A DNA stretch of 64,000 bases from Spiroplasma turonicum (lineage in GTDB: Bacteria > Bacillota_I > Bacilli_A > Mycoplasmatales > Mycoplasmataceae). Position 1 is the stretch's first letter. Each line of letters opens with the position of its first letter. This document shows, piece by piece, positions 1 through 10,100 of this stretch. Under the pieces are notes generated by a model. The model ran no database searches. It saw nothing but the letters and a program-made list of their open reading frames with translations, and was not told the origin of the DNA. A program made the position numbers and the translations under genes. Location: contig NZ_CP012328.1 of the NCBI RefSeq assembly GCF_001262715.1, positions 1,178,001-1,242,000 of the forward strand, read 5' to 3'.

Positions 1-361
1 TAAAGTCTCTAACACGAGGTAATGCCACATTTATAACTTTTTGTAAGAATTCATACATTCTTTTTCCTCTTAAAGTAACTTTTGCTCCAATTGGCATACC
101 TTCACGAAGTTTAAACGCAGCTAATGATTTTTTAGCCTTTGTAACAAGAGGTTTTTGTCCAGTTATTAATGATAACTCATGAACTGCTGCATCAAGTCTT
201 TTTGAATCTTGTACAGCATCTCCAACTCCCATGTTAACTACTATTTTAGTGATTTTAGGAACTTCCATAATTGATTTATATTGTTTTTCCTTAAATAGTT
301 CAGGAACAATCTTATCTTTATATAAAGCTTCTAAACTATTTTTAGTATCATTTTTTGCCAT
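1..361 (-). CDS. rplE: 50S ribosomal protein L5 (partial, runs off window start)
   Basis: Ribosomal protein uL5 binds 5S rRNA in the central protuberance of the large subunit. About 120 N-terminal residues are visible. They begin [20 protein letters not shown] and contain the family signatures [26 protein letters not shown] and [13 protein letters not shown]. The C-terminal third lies before base 1. The ATG at 361-359 is preceded by a purine-rich GGAAGGGGAT ribosome binding site. It follows rplX by 17 bases, the usual place for L5 in the spc operon. Family assignment is certain; only the 3' end is missing. Confidence 0.97.
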   Translation of the reverse strand, partial: MAKNDTKNSLEALYKDKIVPELFKEKQYKSIMEVPKITKIVVNMGVGDAVQDSKRLDAAVHELSLITGQKPLVTKAKKSLAAFKLREGMPIGAKVTLRGKRMYEFLQKVINVALPRVRDF

Positions 362-378
362 TTTTGATTATCCCCTTC

Positions 379-696
379 CTATTTAATTTCTGCTCCTGAT
401 CTTTTGGCAATTCTTACTTTTTTGCCATCAGTAATTTTATAACCAACCCTTGTTGTGTTACCTTTACTTTTTGGATCTATAAGAGCAACATTAGAAATGT
501 TAACTGGAACTGCAACTTCTTTAATTCCACCTTCTTGATCTGTTTCAGATGGTTTTACGTGTTTAACTCCATTAACACCTTCTACATAAACTTTAGATTT
601 ATCTTTTGATAATTTTTTAACTGGTCCAGTTTTACCTTTGTGACTTCCTGAGATAACTTTTACAACGTCACCTTTTAAAATTTTTGATTTATTCAT
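379..696 (-). CDS. rplX: 50S ribosomal protein L24
   Basis: Ribosomal protein uL24 is an assembly initiator that binds the 5' end of 23S rRNA and sits near the exit tunnel. The 105-residue product has the KOW motif near its N-terminus (KGDVVKVISGSHKGKTGPV, residues about 8-27) and a basic C-terminus, and matches the usual bacterial length of 100-105. It lies 11 bases downstream of rplN in the conserved S10/spc order, with a good AGGAGG-type site before its ATG. Confidence 0.97.
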   Translation of the reverse strand: MNKSKILKGDVVKVISGSHKGKTGPVKKLSKDKSKVYVEGVNGVKHVKPSETDQEGGIKEVAVPVNISNVALIDPKSKGNTTRVGYKITDGKKVRIAKRSGAEIK

Positions 697-707
697 AAAA
701 GAACCTC

Positions 708-1076
708 CTATAAAACTTCTGGAGCAAGTGATGCGATTTTATTAAAACCTGCATCTTTAACTTCTCTTGCTATTGGACCAAAAATACGTGTACCCCTTGG
801 GTTTTTATCATCTCTTATTATAACTGCGGCATTCTCTGAGAATTTGATGTATGTTCCATCATTTCTTCTTAAACCTCTAACAGTTCTAACTATAACAGCT
901 TTAACTACTTGACCTTTTTTAACAGCACCACCTGGTGATGCTGCTTTAACAGTTGCTACAACAATGTCCCCTATATTTGTGAACTTTCTAACACTACCAC
1001 CTAAATTACGTATTACTAATATTTCTTTTGCTCCAGAGTTATCTGCAACTTTTAATCTTGATTCATTTTGTATCAT
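708..1076 (-). CDS. rplN: 50S ribosomal protein L14
   Basis: Ribosomal protein uL14 lies at the subunit interface and forms bridge B8. The 122-residue product is exactly the usual length. It starts [20 protein letters not shown], the near-invariant L14 N-terminus, and ends with [23 protein letters not shown]-type residues. No extension or truncation is visible. It sits between rpsQ and rplX in the operon. Confidence 0.98.
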   Translation of the reverse strand: MIQNESRLKVADNSGAKEILVIRNLGGSVRKFTNIGDIVVATVKAASPGGAVKKGQVVKAVIVRTVRGLRRNDGTYIKFSENAAVIIRDDKNPRGTRIFGPIAREVKDAGFNKIASLAPEVL

Positions 1077-1088
1077 ACTTAACCTCTA

Positions 1089-1346
1089 TTAAATAATTGC
1101 TTTCTCTACAACTCTAACAAGTCTAAAGTTTTTAGATTTACTTAATGGTCTTGTTTCCATAATTTCTACTCTATCACCTAAATGAGCTTGTTGAGTTTCG
1201 TCATGAGCTTTGTATTTTTTTGAATATTTAACACGTTTCTTATAAATAGGATGGTTTTTATAAGTTTCAACTAGTACAGTAATAGTTTTATCCATTTTAT
1301 CTGAAACTACTTTACCAACATAGGTTTTTCTAAGATTTCTTTCCAT
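1089..1346 (-). CDS. rpsQ: 30S ribosomal protein S17
   Basis: Ribosomal protein uS17 is a primary 16S rRNA-binding protein. The 85-residue product has the expected OB-fold features: [19 protein letters not shown] near the N-terminus, then the [19 protein letters not shown] block and the terminal [21 protein letters not shown] signature. Length is normal. Only two bases separate it from the extended rpmC upstream, so the pair is probably translationally coupled. Confidence 0.97.
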   Translation of the reverse strand: MERNLRKTYVGKVVSDKMDKTITVLVETYKNHPIYKKRVKYSKKYKAHDETQQAHLGDRVEIMETRPLSKSKNFRLVRVVEKAII

Positions 1347-1348
1347 AA

Positions 1349-2293
1349 CTAGTTATCTCCTTTTTTTGTTGTAGTTTTTTTTGGTTTATCGTCACTTGTA
1401 GTTTTTGTAGTTGTTTTTTTAGAAGCTAACTTTTTATTTGCTTCAGCTATTTGTTTTTTTGCTTCTTCAGCATTTGAACCAAATGTGTATGTTTTAGCAT
1501 CTTTTGGCTTTGAAGAAAGCTTTAAATCAATTGCTTCAACATTTTCAGCTTTAACAGTTCCAACTTTAACTGTTTTTGGTTTCACTTCTTTAAAAGCAGC
1601 TTTTCCTTTACCAGTACCTTTTGCTTCTGAAGTATCTATTTGATGTAATTCTAAATCTTCTGAAGCTGTTTTAGTTTTAGAAGATGCTTTACCTGTTTTT
1701 TTAGCTGCTTCTTTTGTTAAAACAGGTTCAATAACTGCTTCTTCTTTTTTAGTTGCAGATGGTTTTGAACTTGTCTTTTTAACATCAGTAGCAGATGTTT
1801 TACTTACATCTTTTTTTGTTGTTGCTTTTTTTTCAGTTGCTTTTTTAACTTCTTTTTCTGATGTTGCTTTTTTAACTTCTTTTTCTTCTGATTCATCTAC
1901 AGCAGCATTCATAGCTGCTAATATTGCATCTTCAGATAACTGACTTTGTTCTGAACCTGCATTTTGTTCTTGTTGCATTTTTTCTAATAATTCACGTTGT
2001 TTTTTACGAACTTCTTTTCCAGCTTTTTCAGCATTCTCAACAGCTTTTGTGTAATCTGGTTTAACAACTATTTTTTCAACCTGTTCTCCAGATTTTTTTC
2101 TTTCCCCTAATAACAATTGAATTCTTGCAATATCTTTTTTTAAATCTTTAATTTTGTGAGTTTGTTCTAAGCTACCAATTGCAGCTTGAAACTTAAGTGC
2201 AAATAATTCAGCACGACGATCTTCACTTAATTTAATTAAATCTTCAACTTTTTTTGTTTTTAATTCCATTAGGAAATCTGCGCTTTTTGACAT
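1349..2293 (-). CDS. rpmC: 50S ribosomal protein L29 with a ~240-residue C-terminal extension
   Basis: The first 65 residues or so are a normal uL29, which lies by the polypeptide exit tunnel. Visible blocks are the helix [20 protein letters not shown], then [20 protein letters not shown] and [12 protein letters not shown]. Bacterial L29 is usually 60-75 residues, but this frame runs to 314. The tail starts with a Gln/Glu-rich helix and continues as low-complexity Lys/Thr/Ala/Ser sequence with EKEVKKAT-like repeats, ending [10 protein letters not shown]. It is probably disordered and positively charged. Extended ribosomal proteins, L29 included, are known in Mycoplasma pneumoniae; the length here is striking. 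The start ATG shares one base with the rplP stop (TAATG). Confidence 0.95.
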   Translation of the reverse strand: MSKSADFLMELKTKKVEDLIKLSEDRRAELFALKFQAAIGSLEQTHKIKDLKKDIARIQLLLGERKKSGEQVEKIVVKPDYTKAVENAEKAGKEVRKKQRELLEKMQQEQNAGSEQSQLSEDAILAAMNAAVDESEEKEVKKATSEKEVKKATEKKATTKKDVSKTSATDVKKTSSKPSATKKEEAVIEPVLTKEAAKKTGKASSKTKTASEDLELHQIDTSEAKGTGKGKAAFKEVKPKTVKVGTVKAENVEAIDLKLSSKPKDAKTYTFGSNAEEAKKQIAEANKKLASKKTTTKTTSDDKPKKTTTKKGDN

Positions 2294-2706
2294 TATTCAT
2301 CACCTCTTTTTACAATTTTGCAAGTAACAGGTAATTTATGCATAGCCAATCTTAATGCTTCACGAGCAACTTCCTCAGAAACTCCTGCTATTTCAAACAT
2401 AAATTGACCTGTTTTAACTATTGCCACTCATTCTTCTGGTGAACCTTTACCTGAACCCATACGTACTTCTAAAGGTTTTTTAGTTTTTGCCATATGTGGG
2501 AATATTCTAATTCAAACTTTACCAAAACGTTTCATATAACGAGTCATAGCAATACGTGCTGATTCTATTTGTCTTGAAGTAATTCATGCCCCTTCAAGTG
2601 ACATTAAACCATACTCTCCAAAAACTATTGTTTTTCCACCTTTTGCTTTACCTTCATAGCTTACTCTGTGAGGTCTACGATATTTAACTCTTTTAGGCAT
2701 TAACAT
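2293..2706 (-). CDS. rplP: 50S ribosomal protein L16
   Basis: Ribosomal protein uL16 sits beside the A-site tRNA and is needed for peptidyl transferase function. The 137-residue product reads [20 protein letters not shown] and has the conserved [20 protein letters not shown] block, [20 protein letters not shown] and the GSPEEWVA segment. Several tryptophans are encoded by TGA, so a standard-code reading breaks this gene. I chose the ATG at 2706-2704; an in-frame ATG two codons later (2700) is an alternative. The stop overlaps the rpmC start by one base. Confidence 0.97.
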
Positions 2707-2712
2707 AAGTTC

Positions 2713-3423
2713 TTACCCTCCCTTTGAAACTTTCTTAAACGTTTTTTTCTCTTCGATAACTTTTGAATCTCTATTGTGCATTCCTTTGCCAAGAATTTCT
2801 CCATGGTTTATTCAAACTTTTACACCAATTTGTCCGTATGTTGTTCTTGCTTCATACAATGCATAATCAATATCACTTCTAAGAGTTGATAGTGGTACAG
2901 AACCTTCTAAATAACCTTCAGTTCTTGCCATATCAACTCCACCAAGTCTTCCTGATACTGCTGTTTTGATACCTTTTGCTCCAGCTTTTAGAGCTTTTCT
3001 TATAGCTAATTTTTGAACTGTTCTAAAACTAGCACGGTTTGTTATTTGTTCACCAATAAATTGAGCAACTAATCTTGCATCAACATCAGGATTTTTAATT
3101 TCAATTACTTTTACTTTTACAACTGCTTTTTTATCATGAATTGCTTTTTTTACTATTAATACAATATTTTCAACATTTTTTCCTTCTTGACCTAGAACTA
3201 TAGCTGGACGAGCTGAACGAATAACTAAAGTAATTTCTTTTTTGGTTCTTTCAATTTCGATTTTTGAAACTGCTGCATTTCTAAGTTTTTTAAGAACTGC
3301 TTGTCTTATTTTAATATCTTGGTGCAATCATTTTACATACTCTTGTTTTTCTGCATATCAACGATTGTCTCAACTTCTGATAATCCCAATTCTTAAAACA
3401 TTAGGTGATACTTTTTGTCCCAT
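2713..3423 (-). CDS. rpsC: 30S ribosomal protein S3
   Basis: Ribosomal protein uS3 forms part of the mRNA entry channel and helicase on the small subunit. The 236-residue product begins MGQKVSPNVLRIGIIRSWDN, with Trp codons written as TGA. It contains the KH domain with its GQEGKNVENI-type loop (residues about 60-100) and the C-terminal GVDMARTEGYLEGSVPLSTLR signature. The C-terminal tail is lysine rich. Length is close to the bacterial norm of 210-240. It is six bases upstream of rplP. Confidence 0.97.
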
Positions 3424-3438
3424 ACTTACAATTCCCTT

Positions 3439-3774
3439 CTAGTTTTCATCACTAACTACAATAGTTATATGACTAGTTCTTTTTAAAATTTCATAAGCTC
3501 TTCCATGTGCTCTTGGTCTAAATCTTTTTAATGTTGGTCCTTCATTTACAAATATTGTTTTTACAAACAATCTATCTGCTTCCATACCATTATTGTTAAC
3601 AGCATTTGCAACTGCAGAGTTTAATAATTTTAAAACTGGTTCTGATGATCTTTTATCTTGGTTTTGAAGAACTGCGATTGCATTTGCAATCTTTTTATTT
3701 CTGATAGAGTCTGCTACTAATCTAACTTTTCTTGGTGATATTCTAATCATTTTTAATTTTGCTATTGCTTCCAT
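3439..3774 (-). CDS. rplV: 50S ribosomal protein L22
   Basis: Ribosomal protein uL22 contributes its beta-hairpin to the narrow part of the exit tunnel. The 111-residue product matches the usual length. It shows [20 protein letters not shown] near the start and the C-terminal [27 protein letters not shown], the hallmark of the family; macrolide-resistance changes map to this hairpin. It sits between rpsS and rpsC as expected. Confidence 0.97.
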   Translation of the reverse strand: MEAIAKLKMIRISPRKVRLVADSIRNKKIANAIAVLQNQDKRSSEPVLKLLNSAVANAVNNNGMEADRLFVKTIFVNEGPTLKRFRPRAHGRAYEILKRTSHITIVVSDEN

Positions 3775-3793
3775 ATTGAACTCCTCTTAATGA

Positions 3794-4063
3794 TTATTTT
3801 TTCTTTTTCTTGTCATCACCATGTCCACCAAACTTACGTGTTGGTGCAAATTCTCCTAGTTTGTGACCTACCATGTCTTCTGTTACATAAACTGAAATGA
3901 ATTCTTTACCATTGTGTACACTGAATGTATGACCTACAAAACTTGGGAATATTGTTGAACGACGTGATCAAGTTTTAATAGTTTCTTTTTTACCAGTCAT
4001 TGCATCAACTTTTTTTAATAAATAGTCATCAGCGAATGGACCTTTTTTTAATGATCTTGACAT
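3794..4063 (-). CDS. rpsS: 30S ribosomal protein S19
   Basis: Ribosomal protein uS19 lies in the head of the small subunit and contacts the A-site tRNA and bridge elements. The 89-residue product begins [19 protein letters not shown] and includes the signature [20 protein letters not shown] and [20 protein letters not shown]. The tail is basic ([11 protein letters not shown]). One conserved Trp is encoded by TGA, which is why a standard-code reading truncates it. Confidence 0.97.
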
Positions 4064-4076
4064 ATTATATTCCCTC

Positions 4077-4919
4077 CTATTTGCTTTCTTTACGTCTTCT
4101 TATAATTAATTTTGAAGAAGCTTTTTTATTATCACGTGTTTTCACACCCAAAGCTTTTTTACCTCAAGGTGTTAATGGGGCTTTTCTACCAATTGGAGCT
4201 TTTCCTTCCCCTCCACCATGTGGGTGATCATTTGGGTTCATAACAGAACCACGTACTGTTGGTCTTATTCCTCTTCAACGGTTTCTTCCAGCTTTTCCTC
4301 AGTTTATTAAGTTATATTCTTCATTTCCAACTTCACCGATTGTTGCAAAACATTCTGCTAATACTTTTCTAACTTCACCTGAACCTAGTTTTAATGTTAC
4401 GTATTTACCATTTTCATCTTTACCTAAAATTTGTACTTTGCTTCCGGCACTTCTTGCTATTTGTCCACCTTTACCAGGTTTTAATTCAACATTGTGAACC
4501 AAAGTTCCCTCAGGTATATTTTTTAGTGGTGCTGCATTACCAAGTTTTATATCTGCATTTAATGATGAGACAACTTCTTGTCCTACTTTCATTCCTTTTG
4601 CAAATAAAATGTATCTCTTTTCACCATCTAAGTAACTAACAAGACAAATAAAAGTATTTCTATTTGGGTCGTACTCGATTGTCTTAATCTTTCCTACTAC
4701 ATCTAGTTTATTTCTTTTAAAATCAATTATACGATACTTTCTTTTGTGCCCTCCACCTTTATGGCGAGTTGTAATTTGACCGTGATTATTTCTTCCTGCC
4801 TTTTCATTAATTTTTGAAAGCAATGAGCTTTCAGGCTTTGAAGTTGTAAGGATACTATAATCTAAGCTTGTCATATTTCTACGACCGTTAGTCGTTGGCT
4901 TATACTTTTTGATTGGCAT
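4077..4919 (-). CDS. rplB: 50S ribosomal protein L2
   Basis: Ribosomal protein uL2 is needed for subunit association and peptidyl transferase activity. The 280-residue product starts [20 protein letters not shown]. It has the RNA-binding block [20 protein letters not shown] and, in its C-terminal part, the [17 protein letters not shown] segment that includes the catalytically important histidine. TGA-encoded Trp occurs in the last quarter, so the true stop is the TAG at 4079-4077. Length matches the family (about 275-282). Confidence 0.97.
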
Positions 4920-4966
4920 AATTATCCTCCTTTTATCGCCTAATCTTTATCTAAAAAATAAATTAA

Positions 4967-5251
4967 CTATTCTTCGTTTAAGATATCTAGTTTTTCTCCA
5001 TCTTTTAAAACGATTATTGCTTTTTTATATGAAGCTGTTTTACCAGCGTATTTTCCCATTCTTTTGTCTTTTCCATCATAATTTAAAGTTCTTACTGACT
5101 TAACTTTAACATTAAAAATTTCTTCGAATGTTTTTTTGATTTGTGTTTTGTTTGATCTTTTATCTACAATGAATGTGTATGAATTATTTGAGTGCCCAAT
5201 GTATGTTTTTTCAGTTAACAAAGGTTTTTTAATTACTTCTGTTATGTGCAT
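4967..5251 (-). CDS. rplW: 50S ribosomal protein L23
   Basis: Ribosomal protein uL23 lines the exit tunnel and is the docking site for trigger factor and SRP. The 94-residue product has the N-terminal [12 protein letters not shown] motif, the [20 protein letters not shown] helix and the [20 protein letters not shown] loop. Its ATG overlaps the rplD stop by one base (TAATG), and rplB follows after 47 bases. Confidence 0.97.
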   Translation of the reverse strand: MHITEVIKKPLLTEKTYIGHSNNSYTFIVDKRSNKTQIKKTFEEIFNVKVKSVRTLNYDGKDKRMGKYAGKTASYKKAIIVLKDGEKLDILNEE

Positions 5252-5877
5252 TATGCATACACCTCCTCAATTTTGCTAACTGCATCTACTGTTACTAATA
5301 ATTTAGTTGCATTTAACAAATCAAATAGATTCATTTTTTGGAAATCAAGAGTTTTTACACCTTGAATATTACCAGCAGATCTTACAACAAAATCTTCATG
5401 TTCTTTAGTTACAATTAAAGTTTTTTCACTATCAGTTTTTAAATTTTTCATAACCTCTATCATTTCTTTTGTAGATGGTTTTTCAAAACTAAATTTATCT
5501 AAAATAATTAAGTTATTTTCTTTTGCTTTTATACTTAAAGCACTTCTTATAGCAAGTCTTCTAATTTTTTTATTAACTGCTTTTTTATAATTAATATTTG
5601 GTGTTGGTCCAAAAGCTATTCCCCCACCTCTTCATTGTGGAGCTCTTATTGAACCTTGACGGGCACGACCTGTACCTTTTTGTCTTCAAGGTTTTCTTCC
5701 CCCACCGCTAACTTCAGCTCTTGTTTTAGTTTTTCTTGTACCTTGTCTTAAAGCTGCTTGTTGTGAGATAAGTGTGTCATATAAAGCTTGGTTATGAGGT
5801 TCAATAGATCAAACATTATCATTTAATGTAATGTCTTTTACTGAAGTTCCTTTAATATCTAATACTTTTGCTTTCAT
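5251..5877 (-). CDS. rplD: 50S ribosomal protein L4
   Basis: Ribosomal protein uL4 has a globular domain on the ribosome surface and a loop reaching the exit tunnel. The 208-residue product includes the loop signature [20 protein letters not shown] followed by [14 protein letters not shown] (residues about 60-95), with TGA for Trp. The C-terminal half carries [19 protein letters not shown] and the [12 protein letters not shown] end. The start ATG at 5877 follows rplC by 17 bases. In some bacteria L4 also regulates this operon; nothing in the leader proves that here. Confidence 0.96.
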
Positions 5878-5894
5878 AATTACTTACTCCTTAA

Positions 5895-6587
5895 CTAAGC
5901 AGTTTTAGTTTCAACTTCTTTGTTATTATTAGAATTTCTATTTAATAATACAGAAGCTTCAACTGCTTTTTTACCTTTTGCATTTTCTTTAATCACAACA
6001 AAACTTTTTCTTGGTCCTGGTACTGAACCTTTAACTAAAACAACATTTTTTTCTACATCTATTTTTATTATTTCTAAATTTTGGATTGTTACTTGTTCAT
6101 GTCCTAAATGTCCAGCCATTTTTTTAGATTTAAAAATTCTATTTATAATAGCTCCCATTGAACCAATACCACGGTGATAACCTGACCCATGACCCATTGG
6201 TCCTCTTGCATAATTATGTCTTTTAATAGCACCCGCAAATCCTTTACCTTTAGATATACCTGTTACATCCACAAATTGACCTGCAGCAAATAATTCTTCA
6301 AATTTAACTTGTGAACCGATTTCATATCCGTCCATATCTCGAATTTCCTTAACGAAGCGCTTAGGTTCTGAGTTAATTTTTTTGAATTGACCCATGTCTG
6401 GTTTGTTTAATAAGTTAGCTCTTTTATTAACACAAGCAAGTTTAAGTGCTTTGTACCCATCTTTTTCAACTGATTTAGCTTGTAAAACTACATTTGGTTC
6501 TACTTCAATAACAGTAACAGGGATAAGCTTACCACTTTCGCTAAAAATTTGTGTCATTTCTAACTTACGTCCTAAGATTCCTTTCAT
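5895..6587 (-). CDS. rplC: 50S ribosomal protein L3
   Basis: Ribosomal protein uL3 is an early assembly protein whose loop reaches the peptidyl transferase centre. The 230-residue product opens [20 protein letters not shown] and has the central signature [20 protein letters not shown] and the [20 protein letters not shown] block. The last 25-30 residues ([17 protein letters not shown] at the end) go slightly beyond the usual 205-210 and are low complexity. It is the second gene of the S10 operon. Confidence 0.97.
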   Translation of the reverse strand: MKGILGRKLEMTQIFSESGKLIPVTVIEVEPNVVLQAKSVEKDGYKALKLACVNKRANLLNKPDMGQFKKINSEPKRFVKEIRDMDGYEIGSQVKFEELFAAGQFVDVTGISKGKGFAGAIKRHNYARGPMGHGSGYHRGIGSMGAIINRIFKSKKMAGHLGHEQVTIQNLEIIKIDVEKNVVLVKGSVPGPRKSFVVIKENAKGKKAVEASVLLNRNSNNNKEVETKTA

Positions 6588-6632
6588 GTTGATATTTCCT
6601 CCTGAATTTAAATCATGTATACCTTGCTATAA

Positions 6633-6941
6633 CTATAGTTTTATTTCTATATTTACACCAGTAGGTAATTGAACTCTAGTTAATGAATCCATTGTTTTAG
6701 GTGTTGGTTCTACAATTTCAAGTATTCTTTTATGTGTTCTCATTTCGAATTGTTCTCTACTATCTTTATACTTATGAGTAGCTCTTAAAATTGTAATAAT
6801 TTGCTTTTCTGTTGGTAAAGGTATGGGTCCACGTACTTGTGCTCCAGTTGATTCAGCAACTTCAATAATTTTTGCAATTGACTGGTCAATTATAGCGTGA
6901 TCATAGCCTTTTATTTTGATTTTTATTTTTTGTTGAGCCAT
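6633..6941 (-). CDS. rpsJ: 30S ribosomal protein S10
   Basis: Ribosomal protein uS10 is part of the small-subunit head and also partners NusB in antitermination. The 102-residue product matches the family length. It carries the [20 protein letters not shown] stretch and the [20 protein letters not shown] signature. It is the first gene of the operon, with an AAAGGAGGAAAA ribosome binding site just before its ATG and a promoter upstream (see the separate entry). Confidence 0.98.
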   Translation of the reverse strand: MAQQKIKIKIKGYDHAIIDQSIAKIIEVAESTGAQVRGPIPLPTEKQIITILRATHKYKDSREQFEMRTHKRILEIVEPTPKTMDSLTRVQLPTGVNIEIKL

Positions 6942-7013
6942 TTTTCCTCCTTTTTATATGACAACTTTTTCTAGTGTGTTGTAATAATGAACACAAAATA
7001 TACATGCTTTAAG

Positions 7014-7042
7014 ATTATTACATAATAAATAAAGCAATTCAA
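7014..7042 (-). promoter_or_regulatory. Predicted promoter of the S10 ribosomal operon
   Basis: Reading the minus strand, TTGAAT (7042-7037) and TAATAAT (7020-7014) are separated by 16 bases, and the -10 is preceded by TG (extended -10). It lies about 75 bases upstream of the rpsJ start and is the best sigma-A-like match in the gap. This is a consensus-based call only. Confidence 0.6.
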
Positions 7043-7080
7043 GTAATTTATACATTCTTTTATAATTTATTTATAAAAAT

Positions 7081-7101
7081 AAAAAAACCCATAAGGGTTT
7101 T
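7081..7101 (-). terminator. Rho-independent terminator of the FtsX-type permease gene
   Basis: On the minus strand AAAACCC-TTAT-GGGTTTT forms a 7-bp stem with a 4-base loop and runs into a stretch of seven T residues. It overlaps the stop codon of the permease gene and separates it from the S10 operon promoter. Confidence 0.85.
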
Positions 7102-10100
7102 AGTTTGCCACTCCAGTTAGTGATGCTAATTTTACTCTAAATAATGATCTTATTATTATTACATATGCTGTTGAAAATATTAATACAGATACTATAAAAA
7201 CAATTATATATACATATCAGCTAATCATTAATGGTATTGCTATTTCAATTGATAGTAACATTTTAGGAACTAAACCTAACATTAATCCCATTGTTGTACT
7301 AATTGCAAGAACTGAAAATAATATCGTTAACGGTAAAAAAATTCATAATATTATTGAGTTGATTTCCCTTAATGAATAACCTTGTACTCTCATATAGTTC
7401 ATGAAGCTTTTATATCTACCAACAAATAAGTCAGTAATTACATATATTATAATAATTCCTACTATCATTGATATAGTAATAAATACGATTGAAATGCTAG
7501 AAACAGATGTAATTAAATTAGAAGTCGCTGCTTTTTTAAGATTTATATAGTCTGTAAAACCGATTGCATCAGTCATGTATTTAGAAGCTTTTGTAGTGGT
7601 GTTATTTCAATTCTTGAATTTAACAATGGCTCTATTGAATACGTCTACTGGTTCAACATTTTTACTCATTTTAGCATTACTTCAAATATTTATCTTTGAA
7701 TCATTTTTAAATAATTTATTAGAGTCAAAGTTTTTAAATCCAATTACTTTATTCAATCTCACTTGATCCATATAAATTTTCGGACTATCATAAACTTTTT
7801 CTACATTTAGCACTTTAATATTTATTTCTCTAGTCTCTAATTTATTTTTAATCAATCCATTTTCAAGTGCAATATTTCATCAACTATTTGTACCATTAAT
7901 TAAATCTTCAAGTCCAATATCCTGAGCTACACCATTTTCATAGACTCTTATATCAAAAGGATTAAATTCTTTTTTAGTAGCAATATCTAAATCATTTCCA
8001 GAAATATCTTTATATTCACCATTTACTTTTTTAAATACTTCTTGATTAAGAACTGAAGTATCTTTAATTTGAAGAGATAATTTAGATAGGTCTTTATATT
8101 CTTTATACTCACCATTTTCTTCATAATATAATTTATCAACACTATTGTTGCTACTTGAATTATAAGCGAAATGACCTAAGTCCAAATTGTTAACATCGAT
8201 CTCTTCATTATTATATTTTCATATAAAATTATCTGTTGCTACTTGAATTGAATTTTCATTATTTAAATAGCCTAGTTCTTCTACATCAAATTTAAGATTA
8301 ATTTTTGAACCTACATCATAACCTTTAAGTTTTAATGTTTCATTGATAGATGCATTGATAATGTTTTCATCATCTGACTCATAATATAAACTATCTCTAT
8401 TTTTTAAATTAATATTCTTAATTTTTGAATCTTTATTTAGACCATATAACTTAATGTTATTATATTTTGAATCAATTGCTTTTATATTTGTATATACTTC
8501 ATCTTCAGACTCATTATATGGAATTACATTAAAATTAAAACTAAAACTTAAAAATGCATTGTTATCATCAGTTCATTTTTGTTTAATTGTTGAAGGAATT
8601 ACATTATTTGTCATAGATTTAATACATTCATCATACTCTGCATTATCAATTGCTGGTTGATCAAATAAAGAAGGCATAATACTACATGCTATTTGATTAA
8701 CTGTTCTTTTTGGACCATTGCTTGTATTTGAACCTTTATATACCTCTGTTGAAGTATCTACAATTTGTTTCATGTTCCCTGTTGATAATAAATAACCATT
8801 TAAACCAAGCGCTTTGTGTTTGATTATACTTTCAAAGAAGTTTCCATAATCTTCAGATGACCATCCTTTTGAATCAAATAAGCTAAGATATCGACCATCC
8901 TTTTTCATATATGAAGAAAATAGAGAATTCTGGTCATTAAATTCTTTATCATTTCCATTAGAACTTCTTCAGTTATATTTAGTAAATGGATTATTTGCAA
9001 TTATTTCTGTATATGTATAATCATTATTATAATTAATTGCACTATAGTATTCATTTGACATTGTAGAAAGAGCATTTGGAATAGATGCAGAAACAGTTAG
9101 AATTGTCGTACTGATAAATATTACAAATGAAAATACAAATAAATCTTTAAATGACATAGCAATTAAAGAACCACGTATTTTATTAGTAAACTTAATAAAT
9201 GAAAATCTATTAAATAATTTAGTTAGAGCAATATTAGGTTTGCTGCCTTTATTAGGTTGCATTAAAATAAGTGGATTCTTTTTAACTGTCATAAATGAAA
9301 TAAATCAAATCAAACTAATTGCAAGTACTGCGAAAATAAATCATTCTACAAGTAAGAATTTTCAATCAAATATTGCATTTACAGGTATATTAAAGTAAAT
9401 ACTAAAGATATTTATTAAAGGTTTTTGAATTGCAATGCTTATACCTCAACCAATTGGTACCATGAGTATAATTGGTAAACTTAAATAAAGTATAAAATTA
9501 ATAATTATTTTGGTTTTTCTAACTCCCAAAGCTTTTAAATTTCCTATTTGCCCTCTTTGTGAATTTAAAAATTTCTTAGTTAAGTTATAAGTAATAAATA
9601 AAATAACTGATAATAATATTAAACAAAATATAAATGATATTAATAAAAATACTTTTGAAGCCTGACCAAAAAAACCACTTCTCATGTTGAATACTTTTGT
9701 ATCGTTAAATGATTTTGGATTTAACCTAGATAATGAAGAATAATCAAATTCATTTTCTAAAGTTGAAGTTTCATAATAATTGTTTATTTGGTTTGTAATA
9801 TCACCTAAATTAATTAGATTATCTGCTGCAAATAATTTAAATAAATTAATATCTTTTTCTAAATCATCTGGGTTAGAAGTGTGTTTTAAGTAAGCCTTAG
9901 AGACATCCTGAAATTTACTATTAATAACGGTACTAGTTGCACCAGCATCTTTCTCATTGAAAAGTTCTGAAAATAAGCTTGAATTAACATAAAAAATCGC
10001 ATCATTAACTTGATTAGTTAGAATATCTTCATCATAAATAGTAGGATAAGTGTTTAGAGCGTCAACTCCAATGGCATCTAGTCTTAATTTATTGCTCATC

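Noticed and set aside
2812-5251. Plus-strand open frames opposite the ribosomal protein genes
   Set aside because: They are antisense shadows of conserved genes, lack ribosome binding sites and have hydrophobic, low-information translations.
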